From positions 5,262 through 12,599 of the forward strand of contig MERZ01000072.1 in assembly GCA_001770785.1 (NCBI GenBank): DNA of 7,338 nucleotides. Direction: 5' to 3'. Shown piece after piece: positions 1-5,532 of this stretch. The DNA is from Burkholderiales bacterium RIFCSPHIGHO2_12_FULL_61_11 (GTDB lineage: Bacteria > Pseudomonadota > Gammaproteobacteria > Burkholderiales > Burkholderiaceae_C). Under the pieces are notes generated by a model. The model did not search any database, was not told the DNA's origin, and was given only the letters and a program-made list of their open reading frames with translations. The stretch's first letter is position 1; each line of letters begins with the position of its first letter. The position numbers were made by a program, and so were the translations under genes.

Positions 1-192
1 GGCCGCATGCGCACGCCCAACTGTTATGGCGAGCAAAAAGTGCTGCGCCTCAAGGCCTGGCTGACGCAGCGCTTTGGCGCTGATTCGCTCAGTACCCTCA
101 CGCTCCATGCCTATGGCGACACGACCGGCGACCAGCCCATGCTGCGCCTGGCCCAGCACGCCTGGTACCGGGGCCAGCCGTGGAAATCGTGA
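1..192 (+). CDS. HAD-IB-like phosphatase, C-terminal fragment (5' end outside window)
   Basis: Only the last 63 codons are present; the frame is open from base 1 and ends in TGA at 190-192. The visible sequence carries the C-terminal signatures of HAD-superfamily phosphatases of the SerB-like IB type. A conserved lysine context (CYGEQKVLRLKAWL, about fragment residues 8-21) is followed by the acidic Mg2+-binding motif YGDTTGDQPML, in which the two GD pairs coordinate magnesium. The fragment ends in an aromatic tail with YRGQPW. Such enzymes hydrolyse small phosphorylated metabolites in the cytosol through a phospho-aspartate intermediate; the nucleophile DxD motif and the substrate-specifying cap domain lie outside the window, so the substrate cannot be named. 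The next gene downstream is on the same strand but 160 bp away, with an IS-tail relic between them, so co-transcription is uncertain. The ATG at 7 is internal to the gene and is not the start. Confidence 0.72.
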   Translation, partial: GRMRTPNCYGEQKVLRLKAWLTQRFGADSLSTLTLHAYGDTTGDQPMLRLAQHAWYRGQPWKS

Positions 193-232
193 AGGCGAAG
201 CACTGAATCCTGAGGAAGCAGCCGGGGCGAAC

Positions 233-336
233 TCATCGCAAGCGCCTACCGCCGCCGTGGACAATGCCGCACTGTCTGCAAACTGCCAGAAGTCCACCTA
301 TAAATCAAGCTGTCTGGCTCAAACAACCGGGGCCAC
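233..336 (+). repeat. Solitary relic of an IS3-family right-end tail (copy A)
   Basis: These 104 bases align without any gap to the minus-strand segment 4476-4373, with 77 identical positions by my hand count. The last 17 bases (caaacaaccggggccac) and the block cgccgtggac match perfectly. The other copy lies just after the transposase orfB of the IS in this window and ends in a GC-rich block, so I infer that the shared sequence is the IS tail plus its right terminal inverted repeat. Here no transposase is attached, so this copy is a scar from a related, diverged element. It ends 16 bp before the reductase ATG and points outward towards that gene. In both copies the sequence is open in the frame of the downstream gene. 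Its upstream limit is not sharp; similarity fades to the left of 233. Confidence 0.65.
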
Positions 337-341
337 CTTTC

Positions 342-346
342 AGGAG
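342..346 (+). promoter_or_regulatory. Ribosome binding site for the FMN reductase
   Basis: AGGAG lies 6 nt upstream of the ATG at 353. It decides the start: the frame is open far upstream, through the repeat and into the HAD gene, but only this ATG has a good Shine-Dalgarno sequence and immediately precedes the conserved flavodoxin-fold N-terminus. Confidence 0.8.
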
Positions 347-352
347 TGCATC

Positions 353-913
353 ATGACAAAGATCGTCGGCATAGCAGGCAGTCTGCGCACCGCGTCGTTC
401 AATGCCGCCTTGCTGCGCACGGCCGCCACCCTGATGCCGCAGGGCACCCGCCTGGAGATTGCGAGCATCAAAGGCATCCCGCTGTATGACGGTGATGTCG
501 AAGACGCCGAAGGTATTCCGCCCACGGTGACCGCGCTGAAGGACCGGATCGCGGCCGCTGACGGGCTGCTGCTGGTCACCCCGGAGTACAACAATTCGAT
601 GCCGGGGGTGTTCAAGAATGCACTCGACTGGCTGTCGCGGCCACCGGCCGACAGCGCGCGCGTCTTTGCCAATCGCCGGGTGGCGCTCATTGGCGCATCG
701 CCCGGCGGCTTCGGCACCATCCTGGCCCAGAATGCCTGGTTGCCGGTGCTGCGAACGCTGGGGATGCAGCCCTGGTTCAACGACCGCCTGATGGTGGCCC
801 GTGCCGGCAGTGTCTTCAACGAACAAGGTGACCTGGCGGACGAGAAAATCAGGGCCCAACTGCAGCAATTCCTGCAGGGGTTTTGTCGATTTTGTGAAGT
901 CGTCAAGCGATGA
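353..913 (+). CDS. NAD(P)H-dependent FMN reductase (ChrR/YieF-like quinone or chromate reductase family)
   Basis: The protein is 186 residues, the usual length for the NADPH-dependent FMN reductase family, a flavodoxin-like fold. Residues 4-9 form the first beta strand and lead into the FMN phosphate-binding loop GSLRTASFN (9-17). The family hallmark PEYNNSMPGVFKNALDWLSR spans 77-96, and the glycine-rich GASPGGFG (114-121) contacts the flavin. Enzymes of this type are soluble flavoproteins that take electrons from NAD(P)H and reduce quinones, azo dyes, chromate or free flavin, often protecting against oxidative stress; which substrate applies here cannot be read from the sequence. There is no signal peptide. 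The gene is convergent with the polysaccharide cluster and its base composition is GC-rich like the HAD fragment, so it belongs to the flanking chromosome rather than to the sugar locus. The IS-tail relic ends 16 bp before its start and may have altered its promoter region. Confidence 0.9.
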   Translation: MTKIVGIAGSLRTASFNAALLRTAATLMPQGTRLEIASIKGIPLYDGDVEDAEGIPPTVTALKDRIAAADGLLLVTPEYNNSMPGVFKNALDWLSRPPADSARVFANRRVALIGASPGGFGTILAQNAWLPVLRTLGMQPWFNDRLMVARAGSVFNEQGDLADEKIRAQLQQFLQGFCRFCEVVKR

Positions 914-961
914 CAACCGCAGGGAGGAAAACTACGTCACCGCGCGCAGTCTAACGACCTC

Positions 962-981
962 GCGCCCCCGACAGTGGGCGC
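962..981 (+). terminator. Possible hairpin between convergent genes
   Basis: GCGCCC at 962-967 and GGGCGC at 976-981 form a perfect 6-bp GC stem with an 8-nt loop. It lies between the stops of the reductase (913) and the epimerase (1045). On the plus strand it is followed only by a loose T-rich stretch (tctgttgattt), and on the minus strand by no T run, so it is not a canonical intrinsic terminator. The rest of the 131-bp gap shows nothing else I can name. Confidence 0.3.
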
Positions 982-1044
982 TCTGTTGATTTGAAGCGAG
1001 CGATACGCGTAAGCTGCAATCGCATATCGTCGATCGATTTTGCA

Positions 1045-1947
1045 TCAAACCTCGCGGCCAGTGTCGATCCCAACCCCAGCCGCCCGCCTCAAGCCCTCAT
1101 CCAGCGACAGCGGCGGCGCCCAGCCAAGCAGGCTGCGCGCCTTGGTAATATCCACCTGCAAATTTCCGCACAGGCGCCGCGCCACATCCGGCTTGCCCAG
1201 CATGGCCGCCACTAGCTTGAGCCAGCTGGCCGGCACCGGAATCAAACGCGCCGGGCGGCCCATGGCGCGCGCCATGCGGCGCAATAGTTCGGTGGTGGAA
1301 ACGTCTTCGCCATCGGAGACCAGAAAAGTCTGATTGGCCGCAGCGGGATGGGTAAGGCAAGTCACCATCAAATCGACCAGGTTATCCAAAGCCACCAGAC
1401 TGCGCTGGTTATGAATCGCGCCCAGCGGCAAGGGCACGCCTCGTTCGAGCCAGCGCATCATGGCTGCAAAGTTGGCTTTCACCCCGGGGCCATAGACCAA
1501 GGGCGGTCGGATGATGACCACTTCCATGCCTGTTTGCGCGGCCAGATCACGCAAGCCTTGTTCGGCCTCCATCTTGGAAACGCCATAGGCGTCCAGTGGC
1601 GCGGGCGCATCGTCTGCCGTGAATGGCTGCCCCAGCGGGGTTGCCTCGCCATTTACCTTGACGGAACTCACGAACAGAAAACGTTTCACCCCGGCGACGG
1701 CGGCTTGGCGGGCCAGGCTCAGAGTGCCCTCCACGTTGACCGCACGAAACGCAGTCAACGGATCGGCTGCGGTGTCGTGCATGATGTGCACGCGGGCGGC
1801 GAGGTGGACTACGGTAGTGATGCCCACAAGCGCCTTCTGCCAACCAGCCGAATCCGCTCGGGTGGCAAGGCGCACTGGCTGGTCATCCAGGCGTTTGACG
1901 AGCGCCTGGCCAACAAAACCTGTGCCTCCGGTAACTAGCAAACTCAA
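1045..1947 (-). CDS. NAD-dependent nucleotide-sugar epimerase/dehydratase (extended SDR, UDP-glucose 4-epimerase-like)
   Basis: The protein is 300 residues from a TTG start. It is an extended short-chain dehydrogenase/reductase: the Rossmann NAD-binding motif TGGTGFVG is at 6-13, the HLAARVH strand at 48-54, the catalytic serine region FVSSVKVNGE at 92-101, and the catalytic YxxxK pair at Tyr121 and Lys125. RPPLVYGPG (147-155) and the QRSLVALDNLVD region (181-192) are typical of the sugar-binding half. These enzymes act in the cytosol on UDP-sugars, usually by C4 epimerisation, and supply donors for O-antigen or capsule. The exact sugar is not readable. I chose TTG 1947 because AAGGAG sits 5 nt upstream and translation then begins directly at the first beta strand. 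A GTG at 1971, overlapping the preceding stop as GTGA, is the alternative and would add 8 residues. It is the last gene of the minus-strand operon, 20 bp after the glycosyltransferase stop. Confidence 0.87.
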   Translation of the reverse strand: MSLLVTGGTGFVGQALVKRLDDQPVRLATRADSAGWQKALVGITTVVHLAARVHIMHDTAADPLTAFRAVNVEGTLSLARQAAVAGVKRFLFVSSVKVNGEATPLGQPFTADDAPAPLDAYGVSKMEAEQGLRDLAAQTGMEVVIIRPPLVYGPGVKANFAAMMRWLERGVPLPLGAIHNQRSLVALDNLVDLMVTCLTHPAAANQTFLVSDGEDVSTTELLRRMARAMGRPARLIPVPASWLKLVAAMLGKPDVARRLCGNLQVDITKARSLLGWAPPLSLDEGLRRAAGVGIDTGREV

Positions 1948-1952
1948 GCCCG

Positions 1953-1958
1953 CTCCTT
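1953..1958 (-). promoter_or_regulatory. Strong ribosome binding site selecting the TTG start of the epimerase
   Basis: On the minus strand this reads AAGGAG, followed by 5 nt and TTG. It lies inside the 20-bp gap after the preceding glycosyltransferase and is the best Shine-Dalgarno sequence I see in the minus-strand cluster. Confidence 0.7.
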
Positions 1959-1967
1959 GTAACAATT

Positions 1968-2729
1968 TCACGCCGACGTCCGAAAAAACTCCCAGGCCTT
2001 GAAGGGATAACGCAGCAACATTTTGAGCCAGTTGGTGGGTATGGCGTTTGCCCGGCAAGCGCGCATCATCTCGCGGTTAAGCTGCAAGGTGGCCCGCCAG
2101 CCACTGGTGCTGATACCGCCCATCTGCATGCGCACAAGCACCTCTGGCAAATGGCGGTGGCGCAGGTCTGCATGCTGGAAAACCCTGGCAACAAACTCAA
2201 AATCGCCAGCAATACGGTAGTCTGTGCGAAATGCGCCAAAGCGCTCAAACAAGGCCCTGCGCACAAACAGCGCCGGGTGCGCGGGCATCCACCCCCAGCC
2301 CAGCCTGTCCGCCGTAAACCGGCCCGAGTTGTAGCGACGGGCAACAGTATCCTGCTGACCGGGCCGGAAAAACTCCACATCGCCGTACAAGGCATCAAGT
2401 TGCTCGGCTTGCATCACCTTCGCCACACGTGCCAACACATCGGCATCTTTGTAATAATCATCTGCGTTCAGGAAGGCCACCACGTCACCCGTGGCCAGTC
2501 GAATACCTTTGTTCATTGCATCGTAAATTCCCTCATCAGACTCCGAGATCAGACGAACGGGATGCTCTCTCCATGCACGGATAATTTCTAGTGTCCCATC
2601 GGTAGAGCCGCCATCAACGATCAGGTGTTCTAAATCCTTGTAGCGCTGCAACGCAACTGATTCCAATGTGTCTTTAATGGTAAGGGCACTGTTGTAGCAA
2701 ACGGTGACAACACTGATTTTCATGCTCAT
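1968..2729 (-). CDS. Family 2 glycosyltransferase (WcaA-like)
   Basis: The protein is 253 residues. Residues 3-11 (MKISVVTVC) form the first strand of a GT-A fold. IVDGGSTDGT (37-46) binds the nucleotide, ESDEGIYDAMNKG (63-75) is a signature of this subgroup, and NADD (88-91) supplies the metal-binding acidic motif. AGDFEF (174-179) holds the likely catalytic-base region, and MQMGGIST (201-208) follows it. It has no membrane segment, so it should be a cytosolic enzyme working at the inner membrane, adding one sugar to the lipid-linked repeat unit. Donor and linkage are unknown. ATG 2729 overlaps the stop of the preceding gene as ATGA, which is why I prefer it to a start at 2789 that lies deep inside that gene; ATG 2723 is a second candidate. 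No clear Shine-Dalgarno is visible, so translation probably depends on coupling. Confidence 0.88.
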   Translation of the reverse strand: MSMKISVVTVCYNSALTIKDTLESVALQRYKDLEHLIVDGGSTDGTLEIIRAWREHPVRLISESDEGIYDAMNKGIRLATGDVVAFLNADDYYKDADVLARVAKVMQAEQLDALYGDVEFFRPGQQDTVARRYNSGRFTADRLGWGWMPAHPALFVRRALFERFGAFRTDYRIAGDFEFVARVFQHADLRHRHLPEVLVRMQMGGISTSGWRATLQLNREMMRACRANAIPTNWLKMLLRYPFKAWEFFRTSA

Positions 2730-3505
2730 GGTCTGCGGGTTGAGGCTGGCATAGTGGTCGCTGTGTGATGGCCAAGTGCTAATTTGCATAAGCGGCCAGT
2801 AAGGGCTAACAGCAGCGCCAAACGCCAGCGTAACATGCGTGACCAGCCTTGACGCCGGGACGGGCTCACGTTGTCTCCATGGCGTCTATATTGCATCAAT
2901 GGGACTGAGATGTAATGCACTCTGCCGAGGATGCTACCGAGCGCCCCAAGCCACATGTCGTGCATCGGCACCGAGCGCGGGATCGGTAGCGCAGTAAAGA
3001 GCAGTTCGCGACGCAACGCCATAGCACAGCCGAGGTACCGATTGCGCACCAAGGTGCTCAATATGTCGCCGCGAAAGCCGCCACGCGTAGCCATGAACGA
3101 GGGTGCGGTCACGCTACCACTTGCGTCGATTAGCTGAGCGTCGGATACGACGACCAATGTTCGCGGGTCGCGCTCGAACGCGGTGACAAAGGCCGCGCGT
3201 TTGCCTGGCAGCCATACGTCGTCCTGGTCGCACAGGAAGACGATTTCTTTACTCGACAGCAAGAGGCCACGCTCAAACGTGGCAAGAACTCCAACGTTAG
3301 TCAAGTTACGGACGATGCGTACCACCGGAGATTTCAAGAAACCAAGCAATTCAAGTGTTCCGTCTTTGGAACCATCGTCAACAATGATCAGCTCATCATC
3401 TGGCATTAACTCGGCAAGCACTGAGCGAAGTTGCTCGGCTAAGTATTGTTTGCCGTTGTATGTCGCCATTACAACCGACACGGAGAAATTACTAATTAGC
3501 TTCAT
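2726..3505 (-). CDS. Family 2 glycosyltransferase (rhamnosyltransferase-like)
   Basis: The protein is 259 residues. VSVVMATYNG (9-18) is the first GT-A strand, IIVDDGSKDGT (40-50) the nucleotide-binding loop, and CDQDDVW (92-98) the metal-binding acidic motif. MHDMW (181-185) and YRRHGDNVSPS (206-216) are typical of O-antigen transferases of the RfbF/RfbG group that often move rhamnose or related sugars. The rhamnose assignment is family-level inference only. The last residues (about 245-259) look unstructured and occupy the stretch just ahead of the next gene. The ATG overlaps the preceding stop as ATGA and its own stop overlaps the next ATG in the same way, so it is translated as part of a coupled chain. 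It is cytosolic, acting on the undecaprenyl-linked acceptor. Confidence 0.88.
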   Translation of the reverse strand: MKLISNFSVSVVMATYNGKQYLAEQLRSVLAELMPDDELIIVDDGSKDGTLELLGFLKSPVVRIVRNLTNVGVLATFERGLLLSSKEIVFLCDQDDVWLPGKRAAFVTAFERDPRTLVVVSDAQLIDASGSVTAPSFMATRGGFRGDILSTLVRNRYLGCAMALRRELLFTALPIPRSVPMHDMWLGALGSILGRVHYISVPLMQYRRHGDNVSPSRRQGWSRMLRWRLALLLALTGRLCKLALGHHTATTMPASTRRP

Positions 3506-4521
3506 TTGTCGCGAAGAATATTAAAAATTCCATTCACGCAGACACGAACTAGTGCAGGCCTCCGCGTGAACAACATCAATTTGAGCGTTCTGGCAACATG
3601 CCAGATCAAATGCACGGCCAATGAGTATTGCGGTCCACTCCGCAGGTATATGAGTTCGGCGGCCAAGATGGCGCGATACCGGTCAATTGAAATGGTCTGC
3701 ATCGATTGGACCGACAGTGAATGCTCCACCCGAGCCGATGACACGACAATACTTTCGCCGCGGCGCTGGAACTCACGAAACAACCAATGATCGAGGTAGT
3801 CTAGAACGAAAGCGGCGGGAATCGGCAATAACGCAGTCAGTGAATCAGTCCGCACAAGTGACGCCGACGCAATTGCTGTCAACGTGGTGTTCTTGCGGGT
3901 CAGAGCCCACGCTCCTTGCTTGGCATGGCCTCGTCCATAAGCCGTTATGGATGCCGGCGAAATCTGGTTGAAACCATCAAAAGCACTAGGCACTACAGCA
4001 CAAACCGTCGTATTTTCCGGAGCAACAGACAGCGCTCGTTCCGCATCCAGGAAAAAATCCTGAGGAAGATCGGTATCGTGATCGAGGAAAAGTATCCATG
4101 GATACCCTTTTGCCCTTGCAATTTTCAGCGCATACAAATAAGCCGCCCGGGTTCCGCCATTGGAGATATCGTGAAACGAGTCTATCCGTTCGTGCGCATC
4201 AAAATCCAGCGGCTGCGCCACAGGGCTGTTGTCATAGATCAGACAGTGAGCCAAGCTTAGGCGAGTAGATACCGATATAGGCGCGGCAAGCCACTGCATG
4301 AGGCGCGATGCACACGGTACATCCTTAAAAGAACGGTTATATAGCACGACAACTGCCAAAACACCACCAGAAGTGGCCCCGGTTGTTTGAACAACTTTCC
4401 CCGATTCATAAGTGGACTCTGGGCGGGTTGCCAAAGGTGCAGAGTTGTCCACGGCGTCGGTGGTCGCTTGCGACGAGGCAACCGACGCGGTGGGCAACTC
4501 GGGGCGCACCAGAGATTTCAT
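3502..4521 (-). CDS. Family 2 glycosyltransferase with an IS-derived N-terminal leader
   Basis: From ATG 4521 the product is 339 residues, but the recognisable enzyme begins at residue 55 (TTG, 4359). The core of 285 residues has the first strand LAVVVLYNRS, the nucleotide-binding IYDNSP (41-46 of the core), NGGTRAAYLYAL (67-78), the metal-binding FLDHDTDLP (91-99) and LDYLDHWLF (186-194), all typical of rhamnosyltransferase-like GT2 enzymes. A basic, hydrophobic C-terminus may touch the membrane. Residues 1-54 are encoded by the IS tail and resemble no enzyme domain. ATG 4521 lies 1 nt after the transposase orfB stop, so reinitiation could translate the fused form. TTG 4359 has only a weak GGTGG-like sequence upstream. 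Either the native start was lost to the insertion or TTG is used. The stop overlaps the next gene as ATGA. I am sure of the family but not of the start. Confidence 0.8.
   Translation of the reverse strand: MKSLVRPELPTASVASSQATTDAVDNSAPLATRPESTYESGKVVQTTGATSGGVLAVVVLYNRSFKDVPCASRLMQWLAAPISVSTRLSLAHCLIYDNSPVAQPLDFDAHERIDSFHDISNGGTRAAYLYALKIARAKGYPWILFLDHDTDLPQDFFLDAERALSVAPENTTVCAVVPSAFDGFNQISPASITAYGRGHAKQGAWALTRKNTTLTAIASASLVRTDSLTALLPIPAAFVLDYLDHWLFREFQRRGESIVVSSARVEHSLSVQSMQTISIDRYRAILAAELIYLRSGPQYSLAVHLIWHVARTLKLMLFTRRPALVRVCVNGIFNILRDK
4373..4476 (-). repeat. IS right-end tail (copy B)
   Basis: This is the partner of the repeat at 233-336: 104 bp, ungapped, 77 of 104 identical. It begins about 47 bp after the orfB stop and finishes 13 bp before the TTG that opens the glycosyltransferase core. 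Translated in the glycosyltransferase frame, both copies keep SSQA, AVDN, STY and QTTGAT. I infer that the last 20 or so bases contain the right inverted repeat of the IS; the exact end is not determined. Confidence 0.65.
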
Positions 4522-4522
4522 T

Positions 4523-5311
4523 TTATGCAGCCTCAGCCAGTTTTGGCAGCAATTGCAGATAGGCTTGCTCGGGCGTAAGACGCTCCAGACTTGAATGCGG
4601 CCTGCTCGTGTTGTACCAGCCGAAGTATTCAGCAATGTCAGCGCGCGCGGCGCTCACGCTGTCATACGCTTTGAGGTACACCCGCTCATATTTCACGCTA
4701 CGCCAGACGCGCTCCACGAACACGTTGTCTCGCCAGGCGCCGCGCCCGTCCATGGACAACTTGCAGCCCTTGACCAACACAACGTTTGTGAACTCCTCAG
4801 CCGTGAACTGGCTACCCTGATCGGTGTTGACGATCTCGGGCGTGCCGTACCTTGCAAATGCCTCTTCCATGATCTCCCTGGCGTGGCAGGCCTCCAGCTT
4901 GATCGCCACCTTGTGCGTCAACACCCGGCGTCTGGCCACGTCCACCACGGCGGTGAGATAGACGAAACCGTGTGCCATGGGGATGTACGTGGTGTCCCGC
5001 GCCCAGACCTGGTTGGCGCGGATGATGGGCAGCTTGCGCAGCAGGTAGGGGTAAATCTTGTTTCCGGGTGCAGCCTTGCTGGCGCCGGGTTGGGATGCCA
5101 GCGCCTCGATGCCCATGCGAAGCATGAGCGTTCTGATGTGACGCCGCCCAGCGTGGATGCCATCACGCTCCAGGTGCATCTCATCAATCTTGCGCATGAG
5201 CGCCAGATCGGCATCGCTGACGGGTCGGGGCAGGTAGTACACCGTGCCCCGGCTCATACCCAGCAGCTTGTCCTGGCGCGTGATGGGAAGATCATGCTTA
5301 CGGTCGATCAT
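4523..5311 (-). CDS. IS3-family transposase OrfB (DDE integrase domain), possibly internally deleted
   Basis: The protein is 262 residues. The N-terminal part (1-60) is the OrfB HTH_21-like region with SRGTVYYLPRPVSDADLALM at 20-39. The rve integrase core holds the catalytic triad Asp106 (WARDTTYIP), Asp164 (VNTDQGSQFT) and Glu200 (DNVFVERVW). The spacing between the second Asp and the Glu is 35 residues, and Lys207 follows at +7, which is canonical for IS3. The C-terminal RPHSSLERLTPEQAY is also typical. Relative to my memory of the family, the stretch HLE-RDGIHAGRRH (47-58) lacks roughly 14 residues of the usual PFAGSRMLRDLL-type segment, so the HTH region may be defective. ATG 5311 overlaps the orfA stop as ATGA. 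In an intact element orfA and orfB products combine, commonly as a frameshifted fusion. With orfA truncated this protein is probably not functional alone. Confidence 0.85.
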   Translation of the reverse strand: MIDRKHDLPITRQDKLLGMSRGTVYYLPRPVSDADLALMRKIDEMHLERDGIHAGRRHIRTLMLRMGIEALASQPGASKAAPGNKIYPYLLRKLPIIRANQVWARDTTYIPMAHGFVYLTAVVDVARRRVLTHKVAIKLEACHAREIMEEAFARYGTPEIVNTDQGSQFTAEEFTNVVLVKGCKLSMDGRGAWRDNVFVERVWRSVKYERVYLKAYDSVSAARADIAEYFGWYNTSRPHSSLERLTPEQAYLQLLPKLAEAA

Positions 5312-5532
5312 GGTTTTGCGCTCAGCAATCCCGCCTTAATGAGCGCGCGTTTTAAAAAATCATTCTCCAGCGTCAACTGGCCAATCTTGGCGTGCAGCGG
5401 CACCAAGTCGACGGGATCATCGTGCTCGGCACCACCACCAGCAAAGACGTTGACAGCGTTTTCAAGCAGCTGTCGTTTCCAGTCGGTGATATTAGGGTGG
5501 AAGCAAATAATTATCGATGAGATAGAACTCAT
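5308..5532 (-). pseudogene. Truncated IS3-family orfA fused to a foreign 5' end
   Basis: This 74-codon frame is a hybrid. From about codon 15 onward it is the C-terminal half of an IS3 OrfA: DWKRQLLENAVNVF (17-30) closes the helix-turn-helix, and LHAKIGQLTLENDFLKRAL (46-64) is the leucine-zipper coiled coil through which OrfA multimerises and partners OrfB. The usual N-terminal 40 or so residues carrying most of the DNA-binding helix-turn-helix are absent. They are replaced by MSSISSIIICF, which is AT-rich, hydrophobic and unlike any transposase. The stop TGA (5310-5308) overlaps the orfB ATG. The frame may be translated, since its ATG overlaps the flippase stop, but it cannot be a working OrfA. 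Confidence 0.72.
5488..5532 (-). pseudogene. 5' remnant of a lost gene, probably a family 2 glycosyltransferase
   Basis: About 15 codons read MSSISSIIICFHPNI. A start followed by hydrophobic beta-strand residues and then CFHPN or a similar YNP-type turn is how many GT2 transferases open, and the intact neighbours begin the same way (SVVTVCYNS, SVVMATYNG, AVVVLYNRS). The ATG overlaps the flippase stop by ATGA, the same junction found between the intact transferase genes. The sequence is AT-rich like the end of the flippase. The junction with the IS falls within HPN-IT, a stretch that transposase OrfA proteins of this kind also contain (HPNQIT), so a short microhomology may have served the recombination. 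The glycosyltransferase identity rests on 15 residues and is inference. Confidence 0.5.

Larger units (their letters stand above)
4373..5490 (-). mobile_element. Truncated IS3-family insertion sequence
   Basis: The element consists of a 5'-truncated orfA, a nearly complete orfB with a DDE catalytic triad, and a tail that ends at about 4373 in a GC-rich block (on the minus strand, caaacaaccggggccac). The tail is repeated at 233-336, which supports its being the IS right end. The left end, with its inverted repeat and about the first 40 codons of orfA, is missing. Base composition changes visibly near 5490, from GC-rich IS to the AT-rich end of the sugar operon. It has the same orientation as the operon, so read-through is possible. 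With one end gone it cannot move by itself. No target-site duplication can be tested because the left end is lost. Confidence 0.75.

Noticed and set aside
74..913. A 279-codon frame that includes the reductase with a long N-terminal extension
   Set aside because: The extension overlaps the HAD gene out of frame and crosses the IS relic. The Shine-Dalgarno and family N-terminus place the start at 353.
305..916. Two overlapping minus-strand frames opposite the reductase (203 and 188 codons)
   Set aside because: These are shadow frames of a GC-rich gene, without domains or plausible ribosome sites.
1348..1938. A 196-codon plus-strand frame opposite the epimerase
   Set aside because: The opposite strand encodes a clear SDR enzyme with a Rossmann motif and YxxxK. 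This frame is a compositional shadow.
2730..2789. Upstream ATG (2789) for the WcaA-like transferase
   Set aside because: It would overlap the preceding gene by 64 bp and add 20 residues with no family similarity; ATG 2729 at the ATGA overlap fits better.
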